Positions 27,508 to 39,042 of a DNA stretch of 64,000 nucleotides are shown here, one piece after another. Below the pieces are notes generated by a model. The model searched no databases, had not been told where the DNA came from, and was given only the letters and a program-made list of their open reading frames with translations. Each line of letters opens with the position of its first letter. Position 1 is the stretch's first letter. The position numbers and the translations under genes were made by a program. This DNA comes from Micromonospora aurantiaca ATCC 27029 (GTDB taxonomy: Bacteria > Actinomycetota > Actinomycetes > Mycobacteriales > Micromonosporaceae), in NCBI RefSeq assembly GCF_000145235.1, contig NC_014391.1, positions 1,612,001 through 1,676,000 of the forward strand, read 5' to 3'.

Positions 27508-27995
27508 GTCGTCGCTCCTGTCGTCGAATCGGTGTGCAGCACTGCCGCGAGCCGGTCGAACGCCTCGCCCAGGCCGCGGGTCATCGGGTAGCGCAGGACG
27601 GTGTCGCGCCCCTGCGCGGTGGCGTACCGCAGGTGGGTGACGACTGTGGTCCGGTCCGCCGAGCCGGTGAAGTCGTGGCGGACCAGCGTCTCGCCCGGAT
27701 AGGACTGGTCGTCGAAGAGTTCGGTGCAGACCAGCCGCGCCGGCGGGTCGACCTCCCGGTACGTGCCGCCCTGGCCCATCAGATCGCCGTCCGGGCCTCG
27801 GGAGACGAACCGCCACCGCCCGCCCACCCGCAGGTCCACCTCGCACTCGACGAGGTGCCAGCCCCGGGCGCCCCACCAGCGGACCAGCAGCTCCGGGCGG
27901 GTGAAGGCGGCGAACACGAGGTGGCGCGGAGCGGCGAAGTCGCGGCTGAGCCGGATCTCCCGGTCGCCGGGCAGGGACACGGTCAGGCCGGTCAC
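27504..27995 (-). CDS. SRPBCC/AHSA1 domain protein
   Basis: 163 residues from GTG 27995, overlapping the ArsR stop by 4 nt. AHSA1-type START fold: IRLSRDFAAPRHLVFAAFTRPELLVRWWG, GGRWRFVSRGPDG, HDFTGSADRTTVVTHLRY, read as separate segments. The family binds hydrophobic ligands; SRPBCC proteins are regularly encoded after ArsR regulators as here. Ligand unknown. Confidence 0.92.
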   Translation of the reverse strand: MTGLTVSLPGDREIRLSRDFAAPRHLVFAAFTRPELLVRWWGARGWHLVECEVDLRVGGRWRFVSRGPDGDLMGQGGTYREVDPPARLVCTELFDDQSYPGETLVRHDFTGSADRTTVVTHLRYATAQGRDTVLRYPMTRGLGEAFDRLAAVLHTDSTTGATT

Positions 27996-28333
27996 CGCTG
28001 CTCCCCGGCGGTCAGTTCGGCGAGCACCTCGTCCAGTCGCGCATAGCTCTCGGCCCAGTAGTCCCGGTAGTCCGCCAACCACGCGACCGCCTCCCGCAGC
28101 GGCCGGGCGTCGAGCCGGCAGGGACGGCGCTGGGCGTCCCGGCCCCGGGTGACCAGGCCGGCGCGTTCGAGCACCTTGAGGTGCTTGGAGACGGCCGGCT
28201 GGCTCATCGCGAACGGCTCGGCCAGCTCGGTGACAGTCGCCTCCCCGGCGGCCAGCCGGGCGAGGATGGCACGCCGGGTGGGGTCGGCGAGCGCGGCGAA
28301 GGTGGCGTCGAGCAGATCCGCGGGCACTTTCAT
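27992..28333 (-). CDS. ArsR family winged-helix repressor
   Basis: 113 residues from ATG 28333, just after AGGAGG. Pattern ATFAALADPTRRAILARLAAGE, VTELAEPFAMSQPAVSKHLK (recognition helix), VLERAGLVTRGRDAQRRPCRLD. No metal-binding Cys pair typical of arsenic sensors is present (one Cys, in RRPCRL), so it belongs to the metal-independent group that controls SRPBCC genes. It leads the ArsR-SRPBCC-VOC operon and probably autoregulates. Confidence 0.92.
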   Translation of the reverse strand: MKVPADLLDATFAALADPTRRAILARLAAGEATVTELAEPFAMSQPAVSKHLKVLERAGLVTRGRDAQRRPCRLDARPLREAVAWLADYRDYWAESYARLDEVLAELTAGEQR

Positions 28334-28391
28334 AACCTCCTGGTTGTGCAACCAGTCGGTTGTATACGGTGGGAGCGCCCGGGTCAAGCGC

Positions 28392-28422
28392 GACAGGCCC
28401 CGGCGAACCGCCGGGGCCTGTC
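28392..28422 (-). terminator. 14-bp hairpin after sigB
   Basis: Perfect stem GACAGGCCCCGGCG (28392-28405), 3-nt loop, complement 28409-28422. It lies 15 nt downstream of the minus-strand sigB stop and upstream of the arsR start. Confidence 0.8.
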
Positions 28423-28436
28423 GGGGCTGGGGTGGG

Positions 28437-29423
<987 letters not shown>

Positions 29424-29640
29424 CTCTGTTCTCCCCGTGTCCGACGTGCCTACCGGTCCCGTGCCGCCCACGCGGTGGTGGCCGATGACAAACAGCTTGG
29501 CGGTCGGGGCGTGAGACGGGAGTGAGGCGATCGGAGACCCGACAGGAATCCCGGCCGGAATCCGGCGTTCCCTTGCCCGGCGCGGTTACCGTGCCACCGA
29601 CCGGCCGTCGGGGCCGGCACGGCACTGACGATCGGAGAAC

Positions 29641-30432
29641 GTGGTGGTCTTCAAGCGGCTCATGCAGGCGATGGGTGTGGGCGGACCGTCGGTGGAGACG
29701 GTGCTGGCCAACCCGAACTGCCGCCCCGGCGGCGAGCTGGCGGGCCGGATCCAGGTGGTCGGCGGCGACCACCCGGTGGACGTGAGCTACATCGCACTCG
29801 GCCTGGTCACGCGGGTCGAGGTGGAGAGCTCCGACAGCGAGTACGACGTGAACCAGGAGTTCGGCCGGGCCCAGGTGACCGGCGCGTTCCGGCTGGAGCC
29901 GGGGCAGCGGCACGACGTGCCGTTCCGCTTCCAGGTGCCCTGGGAGACGCCGCTGACCGACCTTTACGGCCAGCACCTGCACGGCATGACGATGGGTCTG
30001 CGTACCGAGCTGGAGGTGGCTCGGGCGATGGACAAGGGCGACCTGGACCCGGTGGCGGTGCACCCGCTGCCGGCCCACGAGCGGCTGCTGGAGGCGCTGC
30101 TACGGCTGGGCTTCCGGTTCGCGCGGGCCGACGTCGAGCGTGGACACATCTACGGTCTGCACCAGCAGCTGCCCTTCTACCAGGAGATCGAGTTCTACCC
30201 GGCGCCGCAGTACGCGGGCGCGATGAACCAGCTCGAGGTCACCTTCGTGACCGATCCGCGCCAGGTCCACGTGGTGCTGGAGCTGGACAAGCGGGGCGGC
30301 CTGTTCACCGAGGGCCGGGACGCGTTCGGCCGGTTCACGGTGGACCACGCGACGGCGGACCGGACGGACTGGGCCGCCCAGCTCGACGGCTGGCTGCGTC
30401 AGTCGCTGTCCCGCCGGGGGCTGTTCTTCTAG
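29641..30432 (+). CDS. Sporulation control protein Spo0M-like (arrestin fold)
   Basis: 263 residues from GTG 29641 with GGAGA upstream. MVVFKRLMQAMGVGGPSVETVL opens the family, followed by GGELAGRIQVVGGDHPVDVSYI, the VPFRFQVPWETPLT strand pair and the LRTELEVARAMDKGDLDPV region. Spo0M proteins have an arrestin-like beta-sandwich and affect sporulation and cytoskeleton in Bacillus and antibiotic/morphology traits in actinomycetes; the mechanism is unclear. It faces dtd with only 3 nt between stops. Confidence 0.93.
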   Translation: MVVFKRLMQAMGVGGPSVETVLANPNCRPGGELAGRIQVVGGDHPVDVSYIALGLVTRVEVESSDSEYDVNQEFGRAQVTGAFRLEPGQRHDVPFRFQVPWETPLTDLYGQHLHGMTMGLRTELEVARAMDKGDLDPVAVHPLPAHERLLEALLRLGFRFARADVERGHIYGLHQQLPFYQEIEFYPAPQYAGAMNQLEVTFVTDPRQVHVVLELDKRGGLFTEGRDAFGRFTVDHATADRTDWAAQLDGWLRQSLSRRGLFF

Positions 30433-30435
30433 GCC

Positions 30436-30858
30436 TCAGAGGTCGAGCACGAGGGTCCGGGGACCGACGTTGACGCTCTCCACCAGCATGTGGGCGCGGA
30501 AGCGGCCGGTCTCCACCTTCGCACCCCGGGCGCGCAACTGTTCGACCACGGCGTCCACCAGGGGTTCGGCCACCTCGGCGGGCGCGGCGGCGGTCCAGCT
30601 CGGTCGCCGGCCCTTGCGGGCGTCGCCGTAGAGCGTGAACTGGCTGACCACGAGCAGCGGCGCCCCGACGTCGGCGGCGCTGTGCTCGTCGTCGAGGATG
30701 CGCAGCTCGTGCAGCTTGCGGGCCATGGTGGCGGCCACCTGCGGGGTGTCGGTGTGGGTGACGCCGAGCAGCACCAGCAGCCCGTCGGCGATCTCACCGG
30801 TCACCTCGTCGTCGACAGTCACCCGGGCCCGGCCGACGGTCTGCACCACCGCCCGCAT
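30436..30858 (-). CDS. dtd: D-aminoacyl-tRNA deacylase
   Basis: 140 residues from ATG 30858. It hydrolyses D-aminoacyl-tRNAs (and Gly-tRNA-Ala) in the cytoplasm. Signature motifs are [36 protein letters not shown] (catalytic Thr region) and the C-terminal [11 protein letters not shown], with a Val where many family members have S/D before GP. The start overlaps the stop of the upstream methyltransferase by one base (TGATG), so they are co-transcribed. Confidence 0.95.
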   Translation of the reverse strand: MRAVVQTVGRARVTVDDEVTGEIADGLLVLLGVTHTDTPQVAATMARKLHELRILDDEHSAADVGAPLLVVSQFTLYGDARKGRRPSWTAAAPAEVAEPLVDAVVEQLRARGAKVETGRFRAHMLVESVNVGPRTLVLDL

Positions 30859-32342
30859 CAGTCGGTCACCGGCTCGACGATGCCGCGCTCGACCAGGTGC
30901 GCCACGATCGGTCCGGCCGCCTCGGCCAGCTCGTCCGGGGCCACGTCGTGCGCGGCGGCCAGCAGGGCGAGCTGGTCGCGCAGCGGCAGCCGGCCGTCGG
31001 CGCCGCCGACCAGGGCGAGCACCAGCGGGTCGATCTCCTCGGACCAGCGCAGCCCGCGCGGCATGGCCAGGACCTGCCGGTCCACAGCCCAGCCGTCGTC
31101 GCCCATGGTGGCCTCCTGCCGCAGCTGGAGCCCGTCGGCGGCGCGGTAGCGGGCGGCGAGCAGGCCCTCGGTGTCCCGGGTGCGCAGCCAGTCCTGCCGG
31201 GCGAACCACTCGCCGATCCGCTCGCCCAGCGGCGGCTCGACCCGCTGGCGCAGGTCCTCCACCCGGACGACCGGCTGGTCGTGGCCGGAGCGGCGCAGCG
31301 AGACGATGCCGAAGCCGATCGCCTCCACCTTGTGCGCGTCGAACCAGTCCAGCCAGGCCGCCATCCGCTGCGGGTCGGCGCTCTCGCCGACGTCGGTGAG
31401 CCACAGGTTCACGTACGCCATCGGGTCGGCCACCTCGCGCTGGATCACCCAGGCGTCCAGGCCGGTGCCGGCGAACCAGCCGGTGACCCGCTCGGCCCAG
31501 TCCTCGCCGGTGACGTGCACCCAGTTCGCCAGGTACTGCATGGTGCCGCCCTCGGTGAGCAGGTCCGGCGCGGCCGCGGCCAGCTCCGCGCCGATCGCGT
31601 CGCCGACCCGACCGGAGTCCCGGTAGACGTGCGTGGTGGTGCCCGGGCCGACCACGAACGGCGGGTTGCTGACCACCAGGTCGAAGCGGCGCCCGGCCAC
31701 CGGCGCGACCATGTCCCCGCGCAGCAGCTCCCAGTCCTGACCGTTGAGCGCGGCGGTGGTCGCGGCGAACCGCAGCGCCCGCTCGGAGACGTCGGTGGCG
31801 GTGACCCGGCGGGCGTGGGTGCCCAGGTGCAGCGCCTGGACGCCGGAGCCGGTGCCGAGGTCGAGCGCGGTGTCCACGGTCGGGCGGACGGCCGCCGAGA
31901 TCAGCGTCTGGGTGGCGCCGCCGATGCCCAGCACGTGTTCGGCGTGCAGCGGGCGCCCGGGCCGCGCGCTGGCCGGCACGTCGGCGAGCACCCACCAGTC
32001 GTCCCCGTACGGCTCCAGGTCGACCCCGGCGCGCAGGCCGTCGCCGTGCCGCTCCACGATGCCTCCGGCCAGCGCCTCGTCCAGGGCGAGCGGGGCCAGC
32101 GCGGCGGCCACCGCCGACTCCGGCTCGGTCTGGTCGCAGATGAAGACGCGGATCAGCGTGGCCAGCCGGTCCCGGTCCTCGGTGGCGCGCAGCGCGGCCC
32201 GGTAGTCGTTGCGGGCCACCGCGCCGGTGCCCTGCGGGCCCAGGCGGTCGGCGATCCCGTTGGCGGTGAAGCGGGCGAGCGTGAGCGCGGTGCGCAGCGC
32301 GTCGACCCCGGCGGGGGAGAGCAGCATGTCGTGACGGTCCAC
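30858..32342 (-). CDS. N5-glutamine/adenine-type SAM methyltransferase (DUF7059 + MTS domains)
   Basis: 494 residues from GTG 32342, chosen for AGGATGAG upstream; ATG 32327 is an alternative. The N-terminal helical domain (about 1-140) precedes a class I methyltransferase core with [14 protein letters not shown] (motif I), [14 protein letters not shown] and VVSNPPFV (NPPF, motif IV of PrmC/RsmC/adenine methyltransferases). A C-terminal helical part of about 180 residues is unassigned. Target (protein glutamine or RNA) is unknown. It is translationally coupled to dtd, consistent with a translation-related role. Confidence 0.88.
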   Translation of the reverse strand: MDRHDMLLSPAGVDALRTALTLARFTANGIADRLGPQGTGAVARNDYRAALRATEDRDRLATLIRVFICDQTEPESAVAAALAPLALDEALAGGIVERHGDGLRAGVDLEPYGDDWWVLADVPASARPGRPLHAEHVLGIGGATQTLISAAVRPTVDTALDLGTGSGVQALHLGTHARRVTATDVSERALRFAATTAALNGQDWELLRGDMVAPVAGRRFDLVVSNPPFVVGPGTTTHVYRDSGRVGDAIGAELAAAAPDLLTEGGTMQYLANWVHVTGEDWAERVTGWFAGTGLDAWVIQREVADPMAYVNLWLTDVGESADPQRMAAWLDWFDAHKVEAIGFGIVSLRRSGHDQPVVRVEDLRQRVEPPLGERIGEWFARQDWLRTRDTEGLLAARYRAADGLQLRQEATMGDDGWAVDRQVLAMPRGLRWSEEIDPLVLALVGGADGRLPLRDQLALLAAAHDVAPDELAEAAGPIVAHLVERGIVEPVTD

Positions 32343-32521
32343 GTGCTCATCCTGCCTCGGGCGCGGTCCGGCGTGGCGCGCACCCGCCGATCCATAACGT
32401 GGACCGTATCTATCGGCAACTATCTCTTTCATGTGTATCGATCTCTGGTTAGCATTCCTGCCAACATCCGTCGATGGGGCGATCCGGCCACAAACCGGGC
32501 CGCCCGGTAGGGAGCCAGACG

Positions 32522-33742
<1,221 letters not shown>

Positions 33743-33869
33743 CGGCACGGGTGACCTGACCACTCCGTGGGCCGCGGCCCGGTGGACCTCCCAGGGGTCC
33801 GCCGGGCCGCGTCACGTCGTCGGGGAGTCGCCGCCCCCGACCGGCGGCCGGCGCGGCACTATGGTCCCC

Positions 33870-34445
33870 ATGACGCTGTCACTGCCCATCGACCCGCAGG
33901 CCAACGAGCTGCTGGCACGCAGCCCGCTGGCCCTGCTCCTCGGCATGGTGCTGGACCAGCAGGTGCCGATGGAGAAGGCGTTCTCCTCCCCGTACGTGCT
34001 GGCGCAGCGCCTCGGCCACGAGCCGGACGCCGCGGAACTGGCCGGGTACGACCCGGACGCCCTCGTGGAGATCTTCGCCCGGCCGCCCGCGCTGCACCGC
34101 TTCCCCAAGGCGATGGCGGCCCGGGTGCAGGAGGTGTGCCGGGCGCTCGTCGAGCGCTACGACGGCGACCCGGCCCGGCTCTGGTCCGACGTGACCGACG
34201 GCCGGGAGCTGCTGCGCCGGGTGGGTGAGCTGCCCGGGTTCGGCCGGCAGAAGGCGCAGATCTTCGTCGCGCTGCTCGGCAAGCGGTTCGGGATCACCCC
34301 GGACGGCTGGCGCGAGGCAGCCGGCGACTACGGCGACGCGGACGCCCACCGTTCGGTGGCGGACGTGACCGATCCCGAGTCGCTGCGCCGGGTACGCGAG
34401 TTCAAGCAGCGGATGAAGGCGGAGGCGAAGGCCGCGAAGGGCTGA
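33870..34445 (+). CDS. HhH-GPD-type base-excision DNA repair protein
   Basis: 191 residues from ATG 33870 (MTLSLPIDPQANELLARSPLALLLGM). The helix-hairpin-helix LPGFGRQKAQIFVALLGKRFG and the LLLGMVLDQQVPMEKAF start match the short actinobacterial HhH-GPD glycosylase family. The usual Asp after the GPD loop is not obvious, so activity is uncertain. A start at 33861 would add MVP. A TATGGT at 33860-33865 may be its -10. Confidence 0.88.
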   Translation: MTLSLPIDPQANELLARSPLALLLGMVLDQQVPMEKAFSSPYVLAQRLGHEPDAAELAGYDPDALVEIFARPPALHRFPKAMAARVQEVCRALVERYDGDPARLWSDVTDGRELLRRVGELPGFGRQKAQIFVALLGKRFGITPDGWREAAGDYGDADAHRSVADVTDPESLRRVREFKQRMKAEAKAAKG

Positions 34446-34517
34446 TCCGCCGTACGCCGCCGCAACCGGCCCGCCGTCCCTGTCGTTGGTCGCCAGGACG
34501 GGGGACAGGGGCGGACG

Positions 34518-35750
34518 ATGACCGAGCAGCGGGGCGGGGCGCTGCTGCGTACCGCGTCCAGCCCCGGGCGAGCCACCTTCCTGGAGCTCTTCTTCGACCT
34601 GGTCTTCGTGTTCGCGCTGACCCGGGTCTCCCAGCGGCTGATCAACGGCGTCGACGGCTCCGCCGGTGCGGTGGCCGCCGACGTGGGCAGGACCCTGCTG
34701 CTGTTCCTGGTGCTCTGGCAGGTCTGGACGATCACCACCTGGGTCACCAGCCGGTACGAGCCGGAGCGCGCCGTCATCCAGGTCGTGGTGGTCGGCACCA
34801 TGTTCGGCAGCCTGGTGCTGGGCGTGACGCTGCCCCGCGCCCTGGAGGAGCGGGCGTTGCCGTTCGCGCTCGCGTACGTGGTGGTGATGGTCGGGCGGCC
34901 GCTGCTGATCGCGGTGGCGTTGCGTGCCCACCCGCGGCGTCTGGTCCCGCTGCGGCTCGCCGTCTGGGCGGGGGTCAGCGCCCCGCTGTGGATCGCCGGC
35001 GCGCTGATGCCCGGTCCGCGCCTGGCGCTGTGGGTCGTCGCGCTGGCGGTGGACCATCTCGGCACGTTCCTGGGCTGGCCGCTGCCGTGGATCGGGGCGT
35101 CGCGCATCCGGCAGTGGCTCGTCGCCGGGGAGCACCTGGCAGAGCGCTACCAGCAGATCTTCCTCATCGCGCTCGGCGAGTCGATCCTGGTGATCGGCGT
35201 GACCTACAGCGGGAAGGAGTTCTCCGGCGACGCGGCGGTGGCGTTCACGATCTCGTTCGTGATCACGGCGTTGCTCTGGCGCATCTACTTCTACCGGGCC
35301 GGTCACCTGCTGGCGGAGGCGCTGCGGATGGCCGGCACGCCGGGGCGGCTGGCCGAGTCGGCGGCGCAGACCCACCTGTTCATGGTGCTCGGGGTGCTCA
35401 GCGCCGCGGTCGGTTACGAGCTGGTGATCGCCCACCCGTACGACACGGCCCGGCCGAACTGGCTGGTCTTCGTGGTGGGCGGCCCGGCGCTGTTCCTGGC
35501 CGCCCGCTCCCGGTTCGAGTACGAGATCTTCGGCCGGGTGTCCCGCCCCCGGCTGGCCGGGCTGCTGGCCCTGGTGCTGCTCCTGCCCGCGCTGGCGACC
35601 GTGCCCGCGATGTTCGCGCTCGGCGCGGTGGCCCTCGTGCTGGCGCTCGTCGCGTTCGCCGACGCCCGCCGGGCCTGGCACCGGCCGCCGGAGCGCTCCG
35701 CCTCGCCGATCGGGCGGGAGGCGCTCGGCGAGGGCGGCCCGGAGGCGTGA
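34518..35750 (+). CDS. Low temperature requirement protein A (LtrA) family membrane protein
   Basis: 410 residues from ATG 34518. The LtrA hallmark is FLELFFDLVFVFALTRVS near residue 21; the protein has about 11-12 hydrophobic segments, with ERYQQIFLIALGESILVIG in the middle. The family is polytopic, with an unclear role (first linked to cold growth in Listeria). Alternative annotation: none competing. Confidence 0.93.
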   Translation: MTEQRGGALLRTASSPGRATFLELFFDLVFVFALTRVSQRLINGVDGSAGAVAADVGRTLLLFLVLWQVWTITTWVTSRYEPERAVIQVVVVGTMFGSLVLGVTLPRALEERALPFALAYVVVMVGRPLLIAVALRAHPRRLVPLRLAVWAGVSAPLWIAGALMPGPRLALWVVALAVDHLGTFLGWPLPWIGASRIRQWLVAGEHLAERYQQIFLIALGESILVIGVTYSGKEFSGDAAVAFTISFVITALLWRIYFYRAGHLLAEALRMAGTPGRLAESAAQTHLFMVLGVLSAAVGYELVIAHPYDTARPNWLVFVVGGPALFLAARSRFEYEIFGRVSRPRLAGLLALVLLLPALATVPAMFALGAVALVLALVAFADARRAWHRPPERSASPIGREALGEGGPEA

Positions 35751-35754
35751 GCCG

Positions 35755-36066
35755 TCAGGCGGCGGTCGGGCGGGACAGCGACGCCAGCGCGCGGCGTACG
35801 TCGGCCAGCGAGACGGTGGCCGAGTCGTCCAGGTCGGCCAGGCCGGCCTCGATCCACTGCCGCATCAGTGTGGTCACCCCGATGCCGCGCGCGTCGGCGG
35901 CGGCGCGGACCCGCTCGTACGTCTCCAGCGGGAGCCGGACCGACCGGCTGACCATCGGCACGTCGGTGTCGGGGGTGGGCAGCTGCGCCGGTGACGTGTC
36001 GTCGATCAGGTCGGCGAACGCGTCGCCTCCGGCGTGGAACCGCTTGGTCGCCTCGTCACGGTGCAT
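35755..36066 (-). CDS. Ribbon-helix-helix (CopG/BrnA-like) antitoxin
   Basis: 103 residues from ATG 36066, with GGAGGCGG upstream inside the preceding gene. An N-terminal flexible part is followed by MVSRSVRLPLETYERVRAAADARGIGVTTLMRQWIEAGL (read in parts), a clear ribbon-helix-helix unit. Its start overlaps the upstream BrnT-like gene by 11 nt. Toxin-first gene order with an RHH antitoxin second is that of BrnT/BrnA systems; it likely binds the toxin and represses the operon. Confidence 0.75.
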   Translation of the reverse strand: MHRDEATKRFHAGGDAFADLIDDTSPAQLPTPDTDVPMVSRSVRLPLETYERVRAAADARGIGVTTLMRQWIEAGLADLDDSATVSLADVRRALASLSRPTAA

Positions 36067-36367
36067 CGTGACCGCCTCCTCGTCGGCGTGATCTCCGCAC
36101 CGCCTCGTCGTAGCGCTTGGCCTCGACGTCGCTCAGTTCGCGGGCGGAGAGGATGTCCCAGTCGTTGTCGGTGCCGTCGGCCTCGGCCAGCAGCACGGCG
36201 AGCCGCCGGCCCCGGTGGTCGGTGGCGTAGACCACCATCACGTCGTCCCCGAGGTGGCGGATGACCCGGCGCTTGCTGTGCAGGGCCTCCCAGACTTCCC
36301 CGGGTGTGACGTCGTAGACCCGCAGGTTCGCCAGCGCCTCGTCGGTGAAGCTGAACCGGTTGGCCAC
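36056..36367 (-). CDS. BrnT-like (DUF497-type) toxin
   Basis: 103 residues from GTG 36367 (MANRFSFTDEALANLRVYDVTPGEVWEAL). BrnT-like landmarks are FSFTDEALANLRVYDV (cf. F-x-W-D-x-x-K), VMVVYATDHRGRRLAVLLAEAD and the C-terminal WDILSARELSDVEAKRYDEA. BrnT toxins are RelE-fold ribonucleases. Length suits. The match is by pattern only, and no catalytic residues could be verified. It overlaps its partner by 11 nt and is divergent from DUF3099. Confidence 0.7.
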   Translation of the reverse strand: MANRFSFTDEALANLRVYDVTPGEVWEALHSKRRVIRHLGDDVMVVYATDHRGRRLAVLLAEADGTDNDWDILSARELSDVEAKRYDEAVRRSRRRGGGHDAP

Positions 36368-36473
36368 GCGCGAAGCGTACCACGCACGTAACACGCACCC
36401 GGCTGTCACGAATTTCGCCGATCATCCGTCCGGAGTGACAGGATGGGCCCTATCCCCTCGTAGGAGGTCCGTG

Positions 36474-36830
36474 GTGAAGCGTCAGGCGTACCAGCCGATA
36501 CTGATCACCGACGCCCCGCGCAGCCAGGACGACCAGCTCAACAGCCGGCAGAAGCGGTACGTGCTGATGATGGCCATCCGGGTCGCGTGTCTGGTGGCCG
36601 GCGCGATCCTGGTCGGCGCGAAGGCCCCGCTGCTCTGGCTCTGGCTGCCGCTGTGCGCGCTCGGCATGGTGCTCGTGCCCTGGCTGGCGGTGCTGCTGGC
36701 GAACGACCGGCCGCCGAAGGAGGAGCACCGCCTGGCGAACCGGTTCCAGAACCGGCGCCGCGAGGAGCCCGCGCCCACGGCTCTGACCGCCGAGGAGAAC
36801 CCGCACAAGATCATCGACGCCGAGCCCTGA
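36474..36830 (+). CDS. DUF3099 membrane protein
   Basis: 118 residues from GTG 36474, 6 nt after AGGAGG; GTG 36471 is also possible. YQPILITDAPRSQDDQLNSRQKRY is the family N-terminus, followed by two transmembrane helices (about 31-75) and a charged C-terminal tail. In mycobacteria a DUF3099 gene lies next to sigB. Function unknown. Confidence 0.92.
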   Translation: MKRQAYQPILITDAPRSQDDQLNSRQKRYVLMMAIRVACLVAGAILVGAKAPLLWLWLPLCALGMVLVPWLAVLLANDRPPKEEHRLANRFQNRRREEPAPTALTAEENPHKIIDAEP

Positions 36831-36869
36831 CCGGCCCGGGCGGAGCACCGCCCGGACCGGCCGCAGGCG

Positions 36870-37766
36870 TCAGGGAGCCGGGCGGGCGCCCACTGTCGTC
36901 ACGGCGAGCGCGCCCAGGTCACCGGCGCGGCCCAGCGCCGCACGCGGGTCGGCCCCGGCCAGCCACGCGGTGAGCAGCCCGGCCGCGAACGCGTCCCCGG
37001 CACCGGTCACGTCCACCACGTCCACGCCGGGCGCGGGGGCGAACTCCACCACACCGCCGCGCTCCACCCACACCGCACCCGCCGCGCCGCGCTTGACCAC
37101 CACCCGGTGCGCCACCGCGGTGAGCGCCCGCGCCTGCGCCGCCGGGTCCAGCCCGCCGGCCAGCACCGTCGCCTCGTCCGTGTTGACCAGCAGCAGGTCG
37201 ACGTCGCGTACCCAGGTCAGGAACGCCCCGCCGACGCGCCGCAGCGGCGCCGCGGACGCCGCGTCGACGCTGACTGTCAGCCCGCGCTCGCGAGCGGTGG
37301 CCAGCGCGCGCAGGCCGGCGCCGCGCGACCCGACGTCCAAGAGGGTGTACGCGGACAGGTGCAGATGCCCGGCGTCGGGCGCGGCGGCCAGGGCCGCGTC
37401 CACGTGCGCGGCGGTCAGCCGCAGGTTCGCGCCGCGCTGGCTGACCATCGTGCGCTCCCCGTCGTGGGTGAGCACGATGACGGTGCCGGTCGGGTAGCCC
37501 TCGTGCCGCTCCACCGCGCAGTCGACACCGATCCGGGTCAGCTCGGCCACCCGCTCCCGGCCGGTCTCGTCGTCGCCGACGGCGGCGACCAGCGTCACCG
37601 CGGCGCCCTGCCCGGCGAGCCAGGCCGCTGTGTTCGCCGCCTGCCCGCCGCCGCTGAACCGGATGCCGGCCGCGGTGTCCGAGCCGGTCGCGAGCGGCCC
37701 GGACAGCACCGCGAGCACGTCGGTGATCACGTCGCCGACGACGACGATGCGCGGCCTGGCGTTCAT
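36870..37766 (-). CDS. PfkB-family kinase, probable pseudouridine kinase
   Basis: 298 residues from ATG 37766. Ribokinase-fold motifs are [17 protein letters not shown] near the start, the central ATP region [13 protein letters not shown], and [20 protein letters not shown] with the catalytic Asp. Its start overlaps the stop of the pseudouridine-5'-phosphate glycosidase gene (ATGA). That pairing suggests it phosphorylates pseudouridine to the glycosidase substrate; without the context it would be called only a sugar kinase. Confidence 0.9.
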   Translation of the reverse strand: MNARPRIVVVGDVITDVLAVLSGPLATGSDTAAGIRFSGGGQAANTAAWLAGQGAAVTLVAAVGDDETGRERVAELTRIGVDCAVERHEGYPTGTVIVLTHDGERTMVSQRGANLRLTAAHVDAALAAAPDAGHLHLSAYTLLDVGSRGAGLRALATARERGLTVSVDAASAAPLRRVGGAFLTWVRDVDLLLVNTDEATVLAGGLDPAAQARALTAVAHRVVVKRGAAGAVWVERGGVVEFAPAPGVDVVDVTGAGDAFAAGLLTAWLAGADPRAALGRAGDLGALAVTTVGARPAP

Positions 37767-38695
37767 GCCGTACCGGTGGGGCGGGCCGCCGCGGCGACCG
37801 CGATCCGGGCCGCGAGGTCGGCGTTACGCAGGATGATCCGGACGTTCACCGCCAGGCTGGCGCCCTCGGTGGCGGAGTGGAAGTGCGACAGCAGGAACGG
37901 GGTCACCGCCTTGCCGGTGATCCCCTCGCGGGCCAGCGCGGCCAGGCCCTCGGCGAGCGTGCGGTCGTGCAGCGCCGGGTCGAGCTGCTCGTCGGCGGGC
38001 AGCGGGTTGGCCACCACCAGGCCGCCGTGGTGCACGCCGTGCGCCGCGCGGGCGGCCAGAACGTCCGCCACCTGCTCCGGCGAATCGACCGACCAGTCCA
38101 GGTCGAAGCCCGCGTCGGTGAGGTAGAAGCCGGGGAAGCGGCGGGTGCGGTAGCCGACCACGCCCACCCCGAGCGTCTCCAGGCGCTCCAGCGTGGCACC
38201 CACGTCGAGGATCGACTTCACCCCGGCGCAGACCACGGCGATCGGCGTCCGGGCCAGCGTGACCAGGTCGGCCGACTCGTCGAACGTCTGCGCCGCCTCC
38301 CGGTGCACGCCGCCGAGCCCGCCGGTGGCGAACACGCCGATCCCGGCCGCCGCCGCGACCGCGCTGGTGGCCGCGACGGTGGTCGCGCCGTCCGCACCTG
38401 TCGCCGCCGCCGGGGCCAGGTCGCGTACCGAGAGCTTGCTCACGCCGTCGACGGTGGCGAGCCGGGTGAGCTGGGCGTCGTCCAGCCCCACCCGCAGCTC
38501 GCCGGCGACCATGCCGATGGTGGCCGGCACCGCCCCCGCGTCCCGTACCGCCTGCTCGATCTCGCGCGCCACCCGCAGGTTGTCCGGGCGGGGCAGCCCG
38601 TGCGAGACGATCGTGCTCTCCAACGCCACGACCGGGCGGCCGTCCCGCAGGGCGTCGGCCACCTCACTACCGAGACTGATGTGAAAGTTGGTCAC
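37763..38695 (-). CDS. psuG: Pseudouridine-5'-phosphate glycosidase
   Basis: 310 residues from GTG 38695 ([16 protein letters not shown]). It splits pseudouridine 5'-phosphate to uracil and ribose 5-phosphate in nucleoside salvage. Motifs are [28 protein letters not shown] (catalytic Lys region), [13 protein letters not shown], and [21 protein letters not shown] longer in-frame start at 38830 would overlap the promoter region of DUF3039 and is rejected. Operon with the kinase downstream. Confidence 0.96.
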   Translation of the reverse strand: MTNFHISLGSEVADALRDGRPVVALESTIVSHGLPRPDNLRVAREIEQAVRDAGAVPATIGMVAGELRVGLDDAQLTRLATVDGVSKLSVRDLAPAAATGADGATTVAATSAVAAAAGIGVFATGGLGGVHREAAQTFDESADLVTLARTPIAVVCAGVKSILDVGATLERLETLGVGVVGYRTRRFPGFYLTDAGFDLDWSVDSPEQVADVLAARAAHGVHHGGLVVANPLPADEQLDPALHDRTLAEGLAALAREGITGKAVTPFLLSHFHSATEGASLAVNVRIILRNADLAARIAVAAAARPTGTA

Positions 38696-38783
38696 GTCGG
38701 TTACCGTACGGGCCGCTTCCGGCCGGGGCCCAGGTGGACCGGGGCGGACCGACCTGCAAAACTGGAACGCCGGAGGTGTAGTC

Positions 38784-39002
38784 GTGAGCACAGAGGTTCT
38801 CGAGCGTCCCGAGCTGAAGGACGCGGACACTGGTCCGGAGATGTTCCACTACGTCCGCAAGGAGAAGATCGCCGAGAGTGCCGTCATGGGCACCTACGTG
38901 GTCGCGCTCTGCGGCGAGACGTTCCCGGTCACGAAGGCGGCCAAGCCGGGCTCGCCGGTGTGCCCGAAGTGCAAGGAGATCTACGACTCGTACGCCGAGT
39001 GA
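38784..39002 (+). CDS. DUF3039 zinc-ribbon-like protein
   Basis: 72 residues from GTG 38784 with GGAGG at 38772-38776. [20 protein letters not shown] and the C-terminal [28 protein letters not shown] are the family signature; three cysteines and a fourth ligand probably bind zinc. Found near sigB in many actinobacteria; no function known. Divergent from psuG. Confidence 0.93.
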   Translation: MSTEVLERPELKDADTGPEMFHYVRKEKIAESAVMGTYVVALCGETFPVTKAAKPGSPVCPKCKEIYDSYAE

Positions 39003-39030
39003 CAGCGGGCGGCTCCGCCGCCCCTCGACG

Positions 39031-39036
39031 TAACCT
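39031..39036 (+). promoter_or_regulatory. -10 element (TAACCT) for a likely leaderless mRNA
   Basis: TANNNT motif 6 nt before GTG 39043; no Shine-Dalgarno between. Confidence 0.4.
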
Positions 39037-39042
39037 GCGGCG

